Positions 53,101 through 61,649 are shown, counted from the stretch's first letter. The stretch: DNA of 64,000 bases from Methylobacterium sp. E-066 (GCF_022829635.1 NZ_JAKSYO010000186.1:1-64000); one strand, 5' to 3'. The notes: generated by a model not told the origin, from the sequence alone. Numbers and translations: made by a program.

Positions 53101-53248
53101 CCCGGGTGACCTTGGCGAGGTAGATGTTGCCGCGCAGCTGGCGCCGGTTAGCGGCTTCGAAGTCGAACTCCTCGACCCTAGACCCGTGGACCGTGACGAC
53201 CCGGGTCTCCTCCGGGTGCATCGCGTCGATCAGCATTTTGTTGGCCAT
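50132..53248 (-). CDS. rne: Ribonuclease E
   Basis: The endonuclease of the RNA degradosome, 1038 residues. The S1 domain opens at about residues 35-100 (LRGNIYLAKVTRVEPSLQAA) and resumes near 345 after an insertion of about 240 acidic, Ala/Pro-rich residues, as typical of alphaproteobacterial RNase E. The DNase-I-like catalytic motif is VSIDVNSGRST near 555-565, with IVIDFIDMEE near 605. The Zn-link cysteines are in CVHCGGSG near 665. The C-terminal 280 residues are a low-complexity scaffold with repeated EDGTRDEG units and Arg-rich stretches for RNA and partner binding. A long upstream gap suggests a regulated leader. Confidence 0.96.
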   Translation of the reverse strand: MANKMLIDAMHPEETRVVTVHGSRVEEFDFEAANRRQLRGNIYLAKVTRVEPSLQAAFVEYGGNRHGFLAFNEIHPDYYQIPLADRQALLEDEARDAEEHREREERRRRSPRRSRGRRAEARSRTDETVSAEDASEAPRDLETQHDSEFASGSELPQAVESSDVETVPAEDRAEGHESQAAQTGLPDTLAENPDAVQEAIASETAAGDIPAQAAEAVPATEPNAETEAQPEQPAADRHEAVEPETVVAVAEALTVADAPAETIAEDAAEASSVRSSSAIGEADDEADLEDEESDEDEDEDDSDEDDEDESDEESDEDSDDPDAEPRIAQVGGNGDALAEIPERPRHYRRHYKIQEVIKRRQIILVQVVKEERGTKGAALTTYLSLAGRYSVLMPNTGRGGGISRKITSAADRKRLKEVVADLEVPDGMGVILRTAGASRSKPEIARDFEYLMRLWESVRELTLTSMAPALVYEEGSLIKRAIRDLYNKDLDEVLVSGEEAYAEAKDFMRMLMPGQSKVVKPYRDPTPIFARYGVEQQLDAMFSTHVSLKSGGYLVINPTEALVSIDVNSGRSTREHDIEDTALRTNLEAAEEVARQLRLRDLAGLIVIDFIDMEEKRNNRAVEKKLNDCLKNDRARIQVGRISPFGLMEMSRQRIRTGVLESSSIPCVHCGGSGYVRATASVALHILRSIEEALLKSASHNLILRTRTEVALYILNQKRGHLRELEVRFGVTITIAADERLAVTTAFQLDRGEPAQRAEGPVTGVRAQAISPAMEFDDEDEVDEGDDTEADAEGEAEEGRAEAREDGSREDGTRDEGTREDGTRDEGDGRRRRRRRRRRGGRQDGRSEEGQAEGERQDEDDQDEERGTEETPDFAEAAIAAVAPEGGEADEAVAGSDEGARTEEDGTRRRRRGRRGGRGRAEGRTREGGESDGSGETDSDAFALSAEEPVSAEAVAEAVEAAPSPVHDEVAIDLPVAAAPEPAERAETPTAEPQPEAAPAEVAPPREPVAVVLTQPTDPDRPKRAGWWSRTKAALTGE

Positions 53249-54111
53249 GTCGGACTCTCGGCATGGCGGCCGACGTCGTTCTCCGTGCCCGTGGTCCCGG
53301 CGGCGCCTCGCCCGACCTCAATATGGTCTGACAGGGTGCCGGCCTCGCCGCCGAGGCGGCTGGGTTCGAGGGGAAATTGCCGTCAACCGCCGTTCGGCGC
53401 CCTGGGCGCCTGGGGTTGAACTTGGCCGGTAGGGGGAACGGGCCGGTGCGACGCAGGGTCTGCGCCTCCGGGGCACGCGCAGCGCCATGCTGGGCCGTGC
53501 ATCCGTCCATCCTGGTTCCGACCTCGCGAAACAATCTCGACCGGGTGAGACCGGCCGTGAAATCTGGATGCGGCGGAACGGCTCCACCGCGTCGTGCGAC
53601 ACCTGCCCGATCGGGAAAACACCCGTCGCCGCCAAGCGAGCCGAAAAAGCCCGCCGCGACGCCGCGTCCGTTTTCTCGAAGGAATTCGGCCGCGTCCGCA
53701 AGCCGTTACGACGGCCGGCGGGACCGGAGAAGGGTCAGTATCATTACAGACGGCCACGGGGATTTGGCAAGGGTCAAGCGCGGGACGATGTCACGGTATC
53801 GTCATGGCGGGCGGGCGCGGTGCCGTGGTCCTGTCGGGGCGATTTTTCGTTGGGTCCGGCAGCGGACGCTCGAAGCGCTGCGCCTCTCCCGCACAGCGAA
53901 GGTATTCACCCCTCGGCTTGTGCAGGCCGCGACAGGCCCCCTCTCCCGTGCGGGAGAGGGTTGGGGTGAGGGATCAGGTCTTTCCGGAGAGGTCGCATCC
54001 CTCACCCTGTCCCTCTCCCGCACGGGAGAGGGGACCCGCGCTTCATCCGGAAGCGTATGAGCCCCGTACCCCGCAGCAGGGGAGGGCGGGCGCCGGTATC
54101 CGCCCTCAGCC
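53249..54111. promoter_or_regulatory. Long rne upstream region
   Basis: About 860 bases between rne and glcF, both on the minus strand. No frame has convincing codon use. It contains repeat family B copy 2 at 53928-54039, close to the glcF end. The part next to rne (53249-53700) is the likely rne promoter and long 5' leader, as rne mRNAs usually have for autoregulation. Confidence 0.45.
53928..54039 (-). repeat. Interspersed repeat family B, copy 2 (inverted)
   Basis: The segment is the reverse complement of 12105-12216, including CGCGACAGGCCCCCTCTCCC at one end and GGGACCCGC at the other. Two CTCTCCCG palindromes are preserved. Confidence 0.85.
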
Positions 54112-55440
54112 CTACTCCGCAGCCTCCAACCGCGGCGCGACGCCATGGAGCGCCGCCGGCTTCGGGCCGCCGGTGGCCCAGTCGAGCAGCTCCACCGTGT
54201 GCACGATCGGGATGCCGGTGCCCTTCCCGATCTGCGTGGCGCAGCCGATATTGCCGGTGGCGATCACGTCGGGGCGGATGCGCTCGATGTTGGCGACCTT
54301 GCGGGCGCGCAGCTTCGCGGCGAGCTCGGGCTGCAGGATGTTGTAGGTCCCGGCCGAGCCGCAGCAGATATGGCCCTCCGGCACGTCCTTGACAGTGAAG
54401 CCGGCGCGCTTGAGCAGCGTCTTCGGCTCGGTCCGGATGCCCTGGCCGTGCTGCATCGAGCAGGCGGAGTGATAGGCCACCACGAGGTCGCTTTCCACGG
54501 TCGCCGCCAGGTCGAGCTGGGCCACGTACTCGGTCACGTCCTTGGCGAGGCTCGAGACCCGCTGCGCCTTCTCGGCATAGGCCGGGTCGTCGCGGAACAT
54601 AAAGCCGTAATCCTTGATGGTCGTGCCGCAGCCCGAGGCCGTGACCAGGATCGCGTCGAGGCCCTTGGCGATCTCCGCGTCCCAGGCGTCGATCGCCTGC
54701 TTGGCCAGGGCGTGGGACGAGGCCTCCTTGCCCATGTGGTGGGTCAGCGCCCCGCAGCAGCCCTCCTCGGCATGGACCACCTCGATCCCGTGCCGGTTGA
54801 GCAGCCGGATCGCCGCGGCGTTGAAGTCCGGCCGCAGGACGCTCTGGGCGCAGCCGCGCAGCAGGGCGACGCGCTTGGTCGCCTGGCCGCCTTCCGGAGA
54901 AAAACGTCCGACCCGATTGGTCGGCTCGCTGCCGGGCAGCCGCGCCGGGGCGAGGTCGAGCATCGCGGCCAGCCGGTTGCCCACCCGGGGCAGCCGCGCC
55001 ACGATCCCACGGAACGGGGCGCCGAGCTTGGCGGCGATCAGGGCCAGCCGGAACCGGTTCGGATAGGGCAGCACCTGCGCCAGCAGGGCGCGCAGGAACC
55101 GGTCACCCGCAGGGCGCGTAAAAGTCGTCTCGATATGCGCCCGGGCATGGTCGACGAGGTGCATGTAATGCACCCCCGACGGGCAGGTGGTCATGCAGGA
55201 CAGGCAGGAGAGGCAGCGGTCGATGTGCTTGACCACCTCCTGCGAGGCCGGCTTGCCGCCCTCCAGCATGTCCTTGATCAGGTAGATGCGTCCGCGCGGG
55301 GAATCGAGTTCGTCGCCGAGCAGGAGGTAGGTCGGGCAGGTCGCGGTGCAGAAACCGCAATGCACGCAGGTCCGCAGGATCTTTTCCGACGCCGCCATGG
55401 CGGGATCGGCGAGCTGGGCGAGGTTGAAGTTGGTCTGCAC
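54112..55440 (-). CDS. glcF: Glycolate oxidase iron-sulfur subunit
   Basis: The electron-transfer subunit of glycolate oxidase, 442 residues. Two 4Fe-4S motifs are clear: CVHCGFCTATCPTYLLLGDE near the N-terminus and CLSCLSCMTTCPSGVHY near residues 75-92. Two CCG domains follow (EEGCCGALTHHMG and HICCGSAGTYN). With GlcD and GlcE it oxidises glycolate to glyoxylate, feeding electrons to quinones. It is 48 bases downstream of glcE on the same strand. Confidence 0.95.
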   Translation of the reverse strand: MQTNFNLAQLADPAMAASEKILRTCVHCGFCTATCPTYLLLGDELDSPRGRIYLIKDMLEGGKPASQEVVKHIDRCLSCLSCMTTCPSGVHYMHLVDHARAHIETTFTRPAGDRFLRALLAQVLPYPNRFRLALIAAKLGAPFRGIVARLPRVGNRLAAMLDLAPARLPGSEPTNRVGRFSPEGGQATKRVALLRGCAQSVLRPDFNAAAIRLLNRHGIEVVHAEEGCCGALTHHMGKEASSHALAKQAIDAWDAEIAKGLDAILVTASGCGTTIKDYGFMFRDDPAYAEKAQRVSSLAKDVTEYVAQLDLAATVESDLVVAYHSACSMQHGQGIRTEPKTLLKRAGFTVKDVPEGHICCGSAGTYNILQPELAAKLRARKVANIERIRPDVIATGNIGCATQIGKGTGIPIVHTVELLDWATGGPKPAALHGVAPRLEAAE

Positions 55441-55488
55441 GATGCCTTCCTGCCTGCGCTCCCCGGTCTGGAGGGGAGGGGACCCGTC

Positions 55489-56676
55489 TCAAACGCCCGC
55501 GTACATCCGGCCCGGGTTCAGAACCCCGGCGGGATCGTGCGCCGTCTTGATCCCGGCGGTGATCCGCATCAGCGGCTCCGCCAGGGGCTGGAACACCGGC
55601 ACGGCGGCCCGCACGGAATCGGGGGCGCGCACCAGCGTGGCGTGGCCGGCCTGGTCCCGCAACGCGGCGCGCACGATGGCGGCGCCGGCATCCCCGGCCG
55701 ACCCGGTGGCGAGCCAGATCAGGCCGCCGCCCCAATCGTAGAACCAGCGGGCCTCGCGCTGGGCCGCGATCGCCGCCACCAGGGCCGGCCCGTGCGTCGG
55801 GGCCGTCGAGATCCGCCACAGGGCCTGGTCGCGGGGCTCGGCCAGGGGGGCGGCATCGCGCACCGACCGCCACAGGGCGGTGCCGGCCTCGCCCTCCAGA
55901 AGCTCCGGCGCGCCGAAGCGCTTGAGCAGGCGGCGCAGCTCGCCGGTCCGGTAATCGATCGACTCCGAGAACCCTTCGAGGCGCATCAGCGTCCGGGCCT
56001 CGGGGGCGCCGATCCCGGCCGGTAGATGCGCCGCGCCGGTGAGCTCGAAGGGCGAGCCGAGGGCCGCCGCCAGGGCCGCGATGGCCCGGGCGTCGTCGAG
56101 GCCGCAGAACACCAGGGTGGCGACCCGCTCGCAGGCCGGCAGCACCTTGAAGGTGACTTCGGTGAGCAGCCCGAGGGTGCCGTGGGCGCCGGCCATCAGC
56201 TTCACCAGGTCGAGCCCGGTGACGTTCTTCATCACCCGGCCGCCCGACTTGATCGCCTCGCCGCGCCCGTTGACGAAGCGCACGCCGATCAGGCTGTCCC
56301 GGGCCGCACCGGCATTGATCCGGCGGGGGCCGGCATTGTTGGTCGCCGCCACGGCGCCCAGCGTCGGCTCACCGCCGGTGCCGTAGATATTGCGAAAGTC
56401 CATCGGCTCGAACGGCAGCATCTGGCCCCGGGAGGCGAGCAGCGCCTCGACCTCGGCGAGCGGCGTGCCGGCGCGCGCCGCCACCACCATCTCGGCGGGC
56501 TCGTAGAGCGTCACGCCGGTGAGCTTTCGGGCCGAGAGCGTCGCGGTGTCCTGCGCCGGGCGGCCGAGCCCCGCAGCGGTGCCGCCGCCGGCCAGCCGCA
56601 GGCGCTCGCCGCGCCCGGACGCCGCCCGCACGATCTCCTCAGCCTCCGCCTCGGTGCCGGGCTCGTAGCCGCCCAT
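55489..56676 (-). CDS. glcE: Glycolate oxidase FAD-binding subunit
   Basis: A 395-residue FAD-binding type 4 protein. The PP-loop region reads LRLAGGGTAAGLGRPAQDTA and GEPTLGAVAATNNAGPRRIN, with GRVMKNVTGLDLVKLMAGAHGTLG, the GlcE signature, following. It is cotranscribed with glcF. The glcD gene that normally precedes it is not here: the next gene upstream is a flippase. Confidence 0.93.
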   Translation of the reverse strand: MGGYEPGTEAEAEEIVRAASGRGERLRLAGGGTAAGLGRPAQDTATLSARKLTGVTLYEPAEMVVAARAGTPLAEVEALLASRGQMLPFEPMDFRNIYGTGGEPTLGAVAATNNAGPRRINAGAARDSLIGVRFVNGRGEAIKSGGRVMKNVTGLDLVKLMAGAHGTLGLLTEVTFKVLPACERVATLVFCGLDDARAIAALAAALGSPFELTGAAHLPAGIGAPEARTLMRLEGFSESIDYRTGELRRLLKRFGAPELLEGEAGTALWRSVRDAAPLAEPRDQALWRISTAPTHGPALVAAIAAQREARWFYDWGGGLIWLATGSAGDAGAAIVRAALRDQAGHATLVRAPDSVRAAVPVFQPLAEPLMRITAGIKTAHDPAGVLNPGRMYAGV

Positions 56677-56800
56677 CGTCTCCGCCCCGGTTCTTTTTGG
56701 ACTTGTTCCAGACCCGGTTTCGCCGGAACCGGCGACGGATTCAAGCGGAGGCGGCGTCGCGGGGTTGCAGGTGCGCGAAAGTTGAATATCCGGGGGGCGG

Positions 56801-58243
56801 CTACTCCGCCGCGATGGTCCGGCCCGGGCGCAGGCGTCCGGCGACCTGCCGGCGCAGGCCGGCGATGTCGAAGATCCAGACCAGCGCCCCGTAGAGCGCC
56901 GCCCCAGCCGGAACCAGCACCGCCAGGGCGGCGGCGGGCGGCAGGTGCCGGAACGGGGCCAGCGCCAGCCCCATCGCCCCGCAGGCGAGGGCGGCTGCGC
57001 CGATCTGGCCCCAGGGCAGCACGATCCGCTCAGCCCCCGTCAGCGCCCGCCAGCCGAGCCAGAGCGCGGCGGCGGCGAGCCCCAGGGTCTGGGCGAGGGC
57101 GACGCCCATGCCGCCCATCAGCTCGGGCAGGAGCAGCAGGCCCGCGCCGTTGACCGCGAGCCCGACCAGGGCGGCGGCGATCACCGGCAACGTCCGGCGG
57201 CGGATCTGGAAGACCGGGTTGAGGGCGTAGAACATCATCGACAGGCAGAACAGGCCGGGCATCAGCGCGACGCTGTAGCTCTCGAACGGGCCGCGATAGG
57301 CATCGGGCACCACCAGCCCCTGGAGCGCCGGCAGCACCGCCCAGAACCCGACCGCGCAGGGCGCCAGCAGGGCGAACACCGTGCCGGCATTCTCGGCGAC
57401 CTGCGCCTCGGCGGCCGCGTGGCCGTGCTGCTCCTCGGCCTGGACGGCGAACTGGAACAGCAGCAGGTCCAGCGCGGTGCCCAGCGTCATCAGCGACCTT
57501 GACGTGACGTCGGCGGCGAGCGCGAAATAGCCGGCCTCGGCGAAACCGGCATGGCCGGCGATCGCGCCCCGGTTCACGAAGGCGAGGCACTGATAGGCGG
57601 TGTTGGCGGCGATCAGCGGCAGGCCGTAGCGGGCGAAGACCCCCCAGGTCGTCCCGAGGCGCGGCCGCTCGAACGGATGTTCGGGATCACGCAGCGGGTG
57701 GCGCAGCAGCACCACCGCGGCGAGCTGGCTGAGCCCCGCCGCCGCCAGCACCCAGGCCGGCTGCGGCAGCCACCAGGCGGCGCCGGCCATCATCACGAAG
57801 GCGAGGACGTTCTTCACCGCCACGAGGCCGAGATAGAGTTTTCCGTCGAACCGGGCCCGGGCCAGGGCCGCGTGGTAATCGAACACCCCGATGCCGAGGG
57901 CGGCGAGCCCGGTGCCGCACAGGACCGCCTCGCGCCCGGCCGCGCCGCCGCCGAAGCCGAACGCCCCGCACAGGGCGGCGGCAGCGAGCAGCAGCAGGCC
58001 GATGCGCAGATAGGCCCGGTCGAGCCCGTGGCGGATCCAGGGCTCGTCCACGCGCACGCGCCCCGAATAGAACCGCGTCGCCGAGAGCCGCAGCCACTCG
58101 AACAGCACCGTGTTCAGCACGATCGCCCCGGTGGTCGCCAGCGCGAACCGGCCGAAATCGGCTGGCCCGAGCAATTGGGCGATCAGGAGCCCGAGGACGA
58201 AGTTGAGCCCCGCATTGATCACGAAGGCGGCGATCACGGCCAT
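56801..58243 (-). CDS. Polysaccharide flippase, MATE/MOP type
   Basis: A 480-residue integral membrane protein with about twelve hydrophobic segments. The opening FVINAGLNFVLGLLIAQLLG, then PADFGRFALATTGAIVLNTV, is typical of the Wzx/RfbX family. It lies far from the main polysaccharide locus, between glcE and a GNAT gene, and has no transferase genes beside it. Its cargo is unknown. It differs clearly from the flippase at 29759. Confidence 0.85.
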   Translation of the reverse strand: MAVIAAFVINAGLNFVLGLLIAQLLGPADFGRFALATTGAIVLNTVLFEWLRLSATRFYSGRVRVDEPWIRHGLDRAYLRIGLLLLAAAALCGAFGFGGGAAGREAVLCGTGLAALGIGVFDYHAALARARFDGKLYLGLVAVKNVLAFVMMAGAAWWLPQPAWVLAAAGLSQLAAVVLLRHPLRDPEHPFERPRLGTTWGVFARYGLPLIAANTAYQCLAFVNRGAIAGHAGFAEAGYFALAADVTSRSLMTLGTALDLLLFQFAVQAEEQHGHAAAEAQVAENAGTVFALLAPCAVGFWAVLPALQGLVVPDAYRGPFESYSVALMPGLFCLSMMFYALNPVFQIRRRTLPVIAAALVGLAVNGAGLLLLPELMGGMGVALAQTLGLAAAALWLGWRALTGAERIVLPWGQIGAAALACGAMGLALAPFRHLPPAAALAVLVPAGAALYGALVWIFDIAGLRRQVAGRLRPGRTIAAE

Positions 58244-58352
58244 GGACGGCGCCTCATGCGCGGCGAAGTTCTTCGGGCTGCCCCCGGGATGTAGGCTGGG
58301 ACCCGTAAGACTCTCCTAACAGGGCGGGAACAGGGCGAGGACTGACGGGCCT

Positions 58353-58883
58353 CTACAACCCGCGCTCGTAGCGCCAGGCCTCCATTCCGTCTTCATAATA
58401 GGCGGGCTGGACGGCGAAGCGGGTGTAGCCCCGGCGCTGGTAGAGGCGGATGCCGGCGCCGTTATCGGCGCGGACTTCGAGGCGCAGGCGGTCGCAGCCA
58501 TGGGCGCGGGCCTGGGCCTCCGCGGCGTCGAGCAGTTTTCCGCCGAGCCCGAGGCCGCCGCGGTTGGGCGCCACCGCGATCGAGGCGAGGCGGGCGATCC
58601 GGCTGCCGCGCCGACGCTCCAGGACGGCCGCGCCGACGAGCACCGGATCCCGATCCCCGTCCGGCCCCGCGATCAAGGCCGCCAGCACATCCATGCTGGG
58701 CGACAGGATCGCGTGGCGGATCGCCCGGCGCTCGGCCCGGTCGGTGGCGAAGGCGGCGTGCTCCAGGGCGACCAGGGCGTCGAGATCGGCGAGGCCGGCC
58801 GCGCGGATCACCGGCTCCGGGAGCCCGTCTCCGCGTGGGTCGCGCACGGGCACGCCGACGGGGGCATTCACGGGGGCGCTCAC
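58353..58883 (-). CDS. GNAT-family N-acetyltransferase (RimI-like)
   Basis: An acetyl-CoA-dependent acetyltransferase of about 176 residues. IRAAGLADLDALVALEHAAF starts the fold, ARLASIAVAPNRGGLGLGGK supplies the acetyl-CoA loop and RLEVRADNGAGIRLYQRRGY ends in FAVQPAYYEDG, close to RimI-type enzymes and to peptide or small-molecule acetylases in this group. The start is uncertain; a GTG at 58883 is taken since upstream residues look non-coding. Confidence 0.82.
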   Translation of the reverse strand: MSAPVNAPVGVPVRDPRGDGLPEPVIRAAGLADLDALVALEHAAFATDRAERRAIRHAILSPSMDVLAALIAGPDGDRDPVLVGAAVLERRRGSRIARLASIAVAPNRGGLGLGGKLLDAAEAQARAHGCDRLRLEVRADNGAGIRLYQRRGYTRFAVQPAYYEDGMEAWRYERGL

Positions 58884-59681
58884 GCCCGGGCCGTCGCGCC
58901 GGCGCCCAAGCCGGTTCGGCGCAGGCGGACATATAAAGACAAGGACCCGGGCGCGATGGCGACGCGATCGGGCTCGGCTCTCGATCTGTTCGGCCCGGCC
59001 ATCGTACGCTCGTCTAAAGGACATCGCTCCGGCGGTCAGATGCCCGCTTCCGGTCCGCTTGGGAAGCCCGCCCGGGCCGGCCGCCCCGCCGGAATGCGCC
59101 GTTTTTGCAACGGCGGGGCCGCGGTGCGGATTTGGCGGGGAAATGCGGCTCGATCGGGGGCCAATCCCCTTGTTGTTGGGGGCCATTCTCCGTATATGCG
59201 CCCTGCCCAATTTCGCACGTGCCTGTGGCCGCGTGCCGGTTGGTGGGCATCCGGTCAACTGCCGGACAGCCGCCAGGGGTCTTAAAGGATCGATGGTCGC
59301 AAGGGTGGATCCCTACGGCCGGCATCCAGGTGGCAACACCGGACCCCGACAACAACCGGCAGCCGGAGGCGAAACCGGCGAACCCCGCTCTCCACGGGGG
59401 ACGCAGCTTAAAGCAACGACGAACGGGCTTTTTTGGTCTCGTCGGCCCTCCAAAGGCCGGCACCGAAGAGGCTTGTTTCTCTTTGCCCGGCGTGCGGTGG
59501 GGGTCCTCCCTTCCAATCCACGGCAGCTTCCGGGTGCTCTGCGCCCGCATGGATCGACGCGTCTCCAAAGCGCTTCGGTCCGCGCGACGCATCGCCCCCT
59601 GACGCCGGCGACCCGTTGGGTCGTCACATCGACAGCGCGCCCGCAGGACGGGCGCCCGCGAACCCGTGCCGGGAGACGACC
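58884..59681. promoter_or_regulatory. Long leader of the decarboxylase gene, candidate speF-type regulatory RNA
   Basis: Nearly 800 bases without a credible gene lead into the decarboxylase. The part from about 59275 has several hairpins and looks structured: CCCCG and CGGGG at 59383-59387 and 59395-59399, GACGA and TCGTC flanking a TTTTTT run near 59420-59445, and a seven-base stem GCGCCCG / CGGGCGC at 59637-59655 just before the ribosome-binding site. In alphaproteobacteria the speF RNA element (an Rfam family) is found upstream of this class of decarboxylase; assignment here is by position and structure only. Confidence 0.5.
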
Positions 59682-60848
59682 ATGACCGATCGCATCCGTG
59701 ATTTCCTGCGCGTGCGCCGTGACCTCGGTCAGGACGAGGGCCCCGTGATGGTCCTCGACCTCGATGTCGTGCGCGACAACTACACCGCCTTCGCGCGCTC
59801 CCTGCCGGACACCCGCGTGTTCTACGCGGTGAAGGCCAACCCGGCCCCCGAGGTGCTGCGCCTGCTCGCCGAGATGGGCTCCTGCTTCGACACCGCCTCG
59901 GTGGCCGAGATGGAGATGGCGCTCGCCGCCGGCGCCACCCCGGACCGGATCTCCTTCGGCAACACCATCAAGAAGGAGCGCTGCATCGGCCGCGCGCTGA
60001 AGCTCGGCATCCGCCTGTTCGCGGTGGATTGCCAGGCCGAGGTCGACAAGATCGCCCGGGCCGCCGAGGCCATGGAGGTCGCGGCCTCCGACGTGCGCGT
60101 GTTCTGCCGCATCCTGTGCGACGGCGCCGGCGCCGACTGGCCGCTCTCGCGCAAGTTCGGCTGCGTGCCCGAGATGGCCACCGACGTGCTCGAGCACGCC
60201 CACCGGCAAGGGCTCGAGGCCTACGGCATCTCGTTCCATGTCGGTTCGCAGCAGGGCAACACCGAGGCCTGGGATGGGGCGCTGGGTTCCGCGGCGGCGA
60301 TCTTCCGCGAGTGTGCCGAGCGCGGCATCTTCCTGTCGATGGTCAATCTCGGCGGCGGCTTCCCGACCAAGTACCTCAAGGCGGTGCCGGGCGTGGAGAG
60401 CTACGGCGAGGCGATCTTCCGGGGCCTGACCAAGCATTTCGGCAACCAGATCCCGGAGACGATCATCGAGCCGGGCCGCGGCATGGTCGGCAATGCCGGC
60501 CTGATCGAGGCCGAGGTCGTGCTGGTGTCGAAGAAGTCAGCCGATGCCGACGAGGTGCGCTGGGTCTATCTCGACATCGGCAAGTTCGGCGGGCTGGCCG
60601 AGACCATGGACGAGTCGATCCGCTACCCGATCCGCACCACCCGCGACGGGGACCGGACCGAGCCCTGCGTCATCGCCGGGCCGACCTGCGACTCGGTGGA
60701 CGTGCTCTACGAGCGGCAGCTCTACCCGCTGCCGGTCTCGCTCTCGATCGGCGACAAGGTCCTGATCGAGGGTACGGGCGCCTACACCACGACCTACGCG
60801 GCCGTGGCCTTCAACGGCTTCCCGCCCCTCCAGCAGATCGTCATCTGA
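59682..60848 (+). CDS. Fold-type III ornithine/lysine-type decarboxylase
   Basis: A PLP-dependent decarboxylase of 388 residues, alanine-racemase fold, making putrescine from ornithine (EC 4.1.1.17) or the lysine equivalent. The cofactor lysine is K51 in FYAVKANPAPEV; HVGSQQGN binds the phosphate, and GPTCDSVDVLYE holds the active-site C336 and aspartates as in eukaryote-type ornithine decarboxylase. GGGAG lies just before the ATG. A longer open frame upstream is the untranslated leader. Polyamine control through the leader is plausible. Confidence 0.92.
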   Translation: MTDRIRDFLRVRRDLGQDEGPVMVLDLDVVRDNYTAFARSLPDTRVFYAVKANPAPEVLRLLAEMGSCFDTASVAEMEMALAAGATPDRISFGNTIKKERCIGRALKLGIRLFAVDCQAEVDKIARAAEAMEVAASDVRVFCRILCDGAGADWPLSRKFGCVPEMATDVLEHAHRQGLEAYGISFHVGSQQGNTEAWDGALGSAAAIFRECAERGIFLSMVNLGGGFPTKYLKAVPGVESYGEAIFRGLTKHFGNQIPETIIEPGRGMVGNAGLIEAEVVLVSKKSADADEVRWVYLDIGKFGGLAETMDESIRYPIRTTRDGDRTEPCVIAGPTCDSVDVLYERQLYPLPVSLSIGDKVLIEGTGAYTTTYAAVAFNGFPPLQQIVI

Positions 60849-60894
60849 CGTTTTCCAGCTGAGACAGGTTCCGGTTCAGGTGGCAGAGACGGTG

Positions 60895-60990
60895 CCGTCC
60901 TTGCGAGCGGAGCGAAGCAATCCAGTGGCGCCACCCCGACCGAGGTCGGGCTGCCCTGGGTCACTTCGCTTCGCTCGTGATGACGGCCCG
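60895..60990. repeat. Inverted-repeat intergenic element (family E)
   Basis: The segment has CCTTGCGAGCGGAGCGAAGC on the left and TCACTTCGCTTCGCTCGTGA on the right, with CAATCCAG and CTGGGTC between arms around a CGACCGAGGTCG core. Such elements are widespread in Rhizobiales; only one copy is in this window. Confidence 0.65.
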
Positions 60991-61097
60991 GGCGACCCGG
61001 CCGGGCACTGACCTTCACCACGGCTTCGACGGAGGGCGCTCGGCTCTCCGTGGAAAAGAACGCTTCTCCCGCTTGTCGGCCCGGGGAGGGCATTGCC

Positions 61098-61649
61098 ATG
61101 ATCGAGATCCGCGCGGAGCGCATCCATGACGTCCCGGCGCGCGAGCGCCTGCTCGACGCCTGTTTTGCCGGCAACCGACGCGCCAGGACCTCGGAGCGCC
61201 TGCGCGAGGGTCGGCTCCCCGCCCGCGGCCTCGCCTTCGCGGCGACCCGGCGCGGCCGCCTCGTCGGCACCCTGCGCCTGTGGCACGTCGAGGCCGGCCT
61301 CGCCCGCCCGGCGCTGCTGCTCGGGCCGCTCGCGGTCGATCCGGAGATCCAGGGCCAGGGGCTCGGCTCGGTGATGATGCAGGCCGCCCTCGGCCGGGCG
61401 GAATCGCTGGGCCACGGCGCCGTGCTGCTGGTGGGCGACGCGCCGTACTACGTCCGGTTCGGCTTCGACCGGGCGCTGGCGGATGGGCTCACCCTGCCGG
61501 GCCCGTTCGAGCGCGCCCGTTTCCTCGGGCTGGAGCTGCGTTCGGGGGCGCTCGCCGGCGCCGAGGGGATGGTCCGGGCCACGGGCGTCCTCGCTCCGGT
61601 CGAGACGGTGTCGGACGAGGCCGCGGTCGCGCGACGACGCGCCGCCTGA
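61098..61649 (+). CDS. GNAT-family N-acetyltransferase (YhbS-like)
   Basis: A 183-residue acetyltransferase. MIEIRAERIHDVPARERLLD opens the protein, LGPLAVDPEIQGQGLGSVMM is the acetyl-CoA loop and VLLVGDAPYYVRFGFDRAL is the typical YhbS/PhnO-like end. GGGGAGGG lies before the ATG. The substrate is unknown. It is convergent with the PAS gene. Confidence 0.87.
   Translation: MIEIRAERIHDVPARERLLDACFAGNRRARTSERLREGRLPARGLAFAATRRGRLVGTLRLWHVEAGLARPALLLGPLAVDPEIQGQGLGSVMMQAALGRAESLGHGAVLLVGDAPYYVRFGFDRALADGLTLPGPFERARFLGLELRSGALAGAEGMVRATGVLAPVETVSDEAAVARRRAA

Noticed and set aside
50348..53419. A long plus-strand open frame of over 1000 codons opposite rne
   Set aside because: It is the antisense shadow of a low-complexity, very GC-rich gene; composition is Leu/Gly/Val/Arg-biased with no domain, and rne is certain.
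59293..59685. A 130-residue leader reading frame ending at the decarboxylase start
   Set aside because: The ATGA overlap is suggestive, but residues are Arg/Pro/Gly-rich and codon use is not that of a gene; kept only as a remark in the leader finding.
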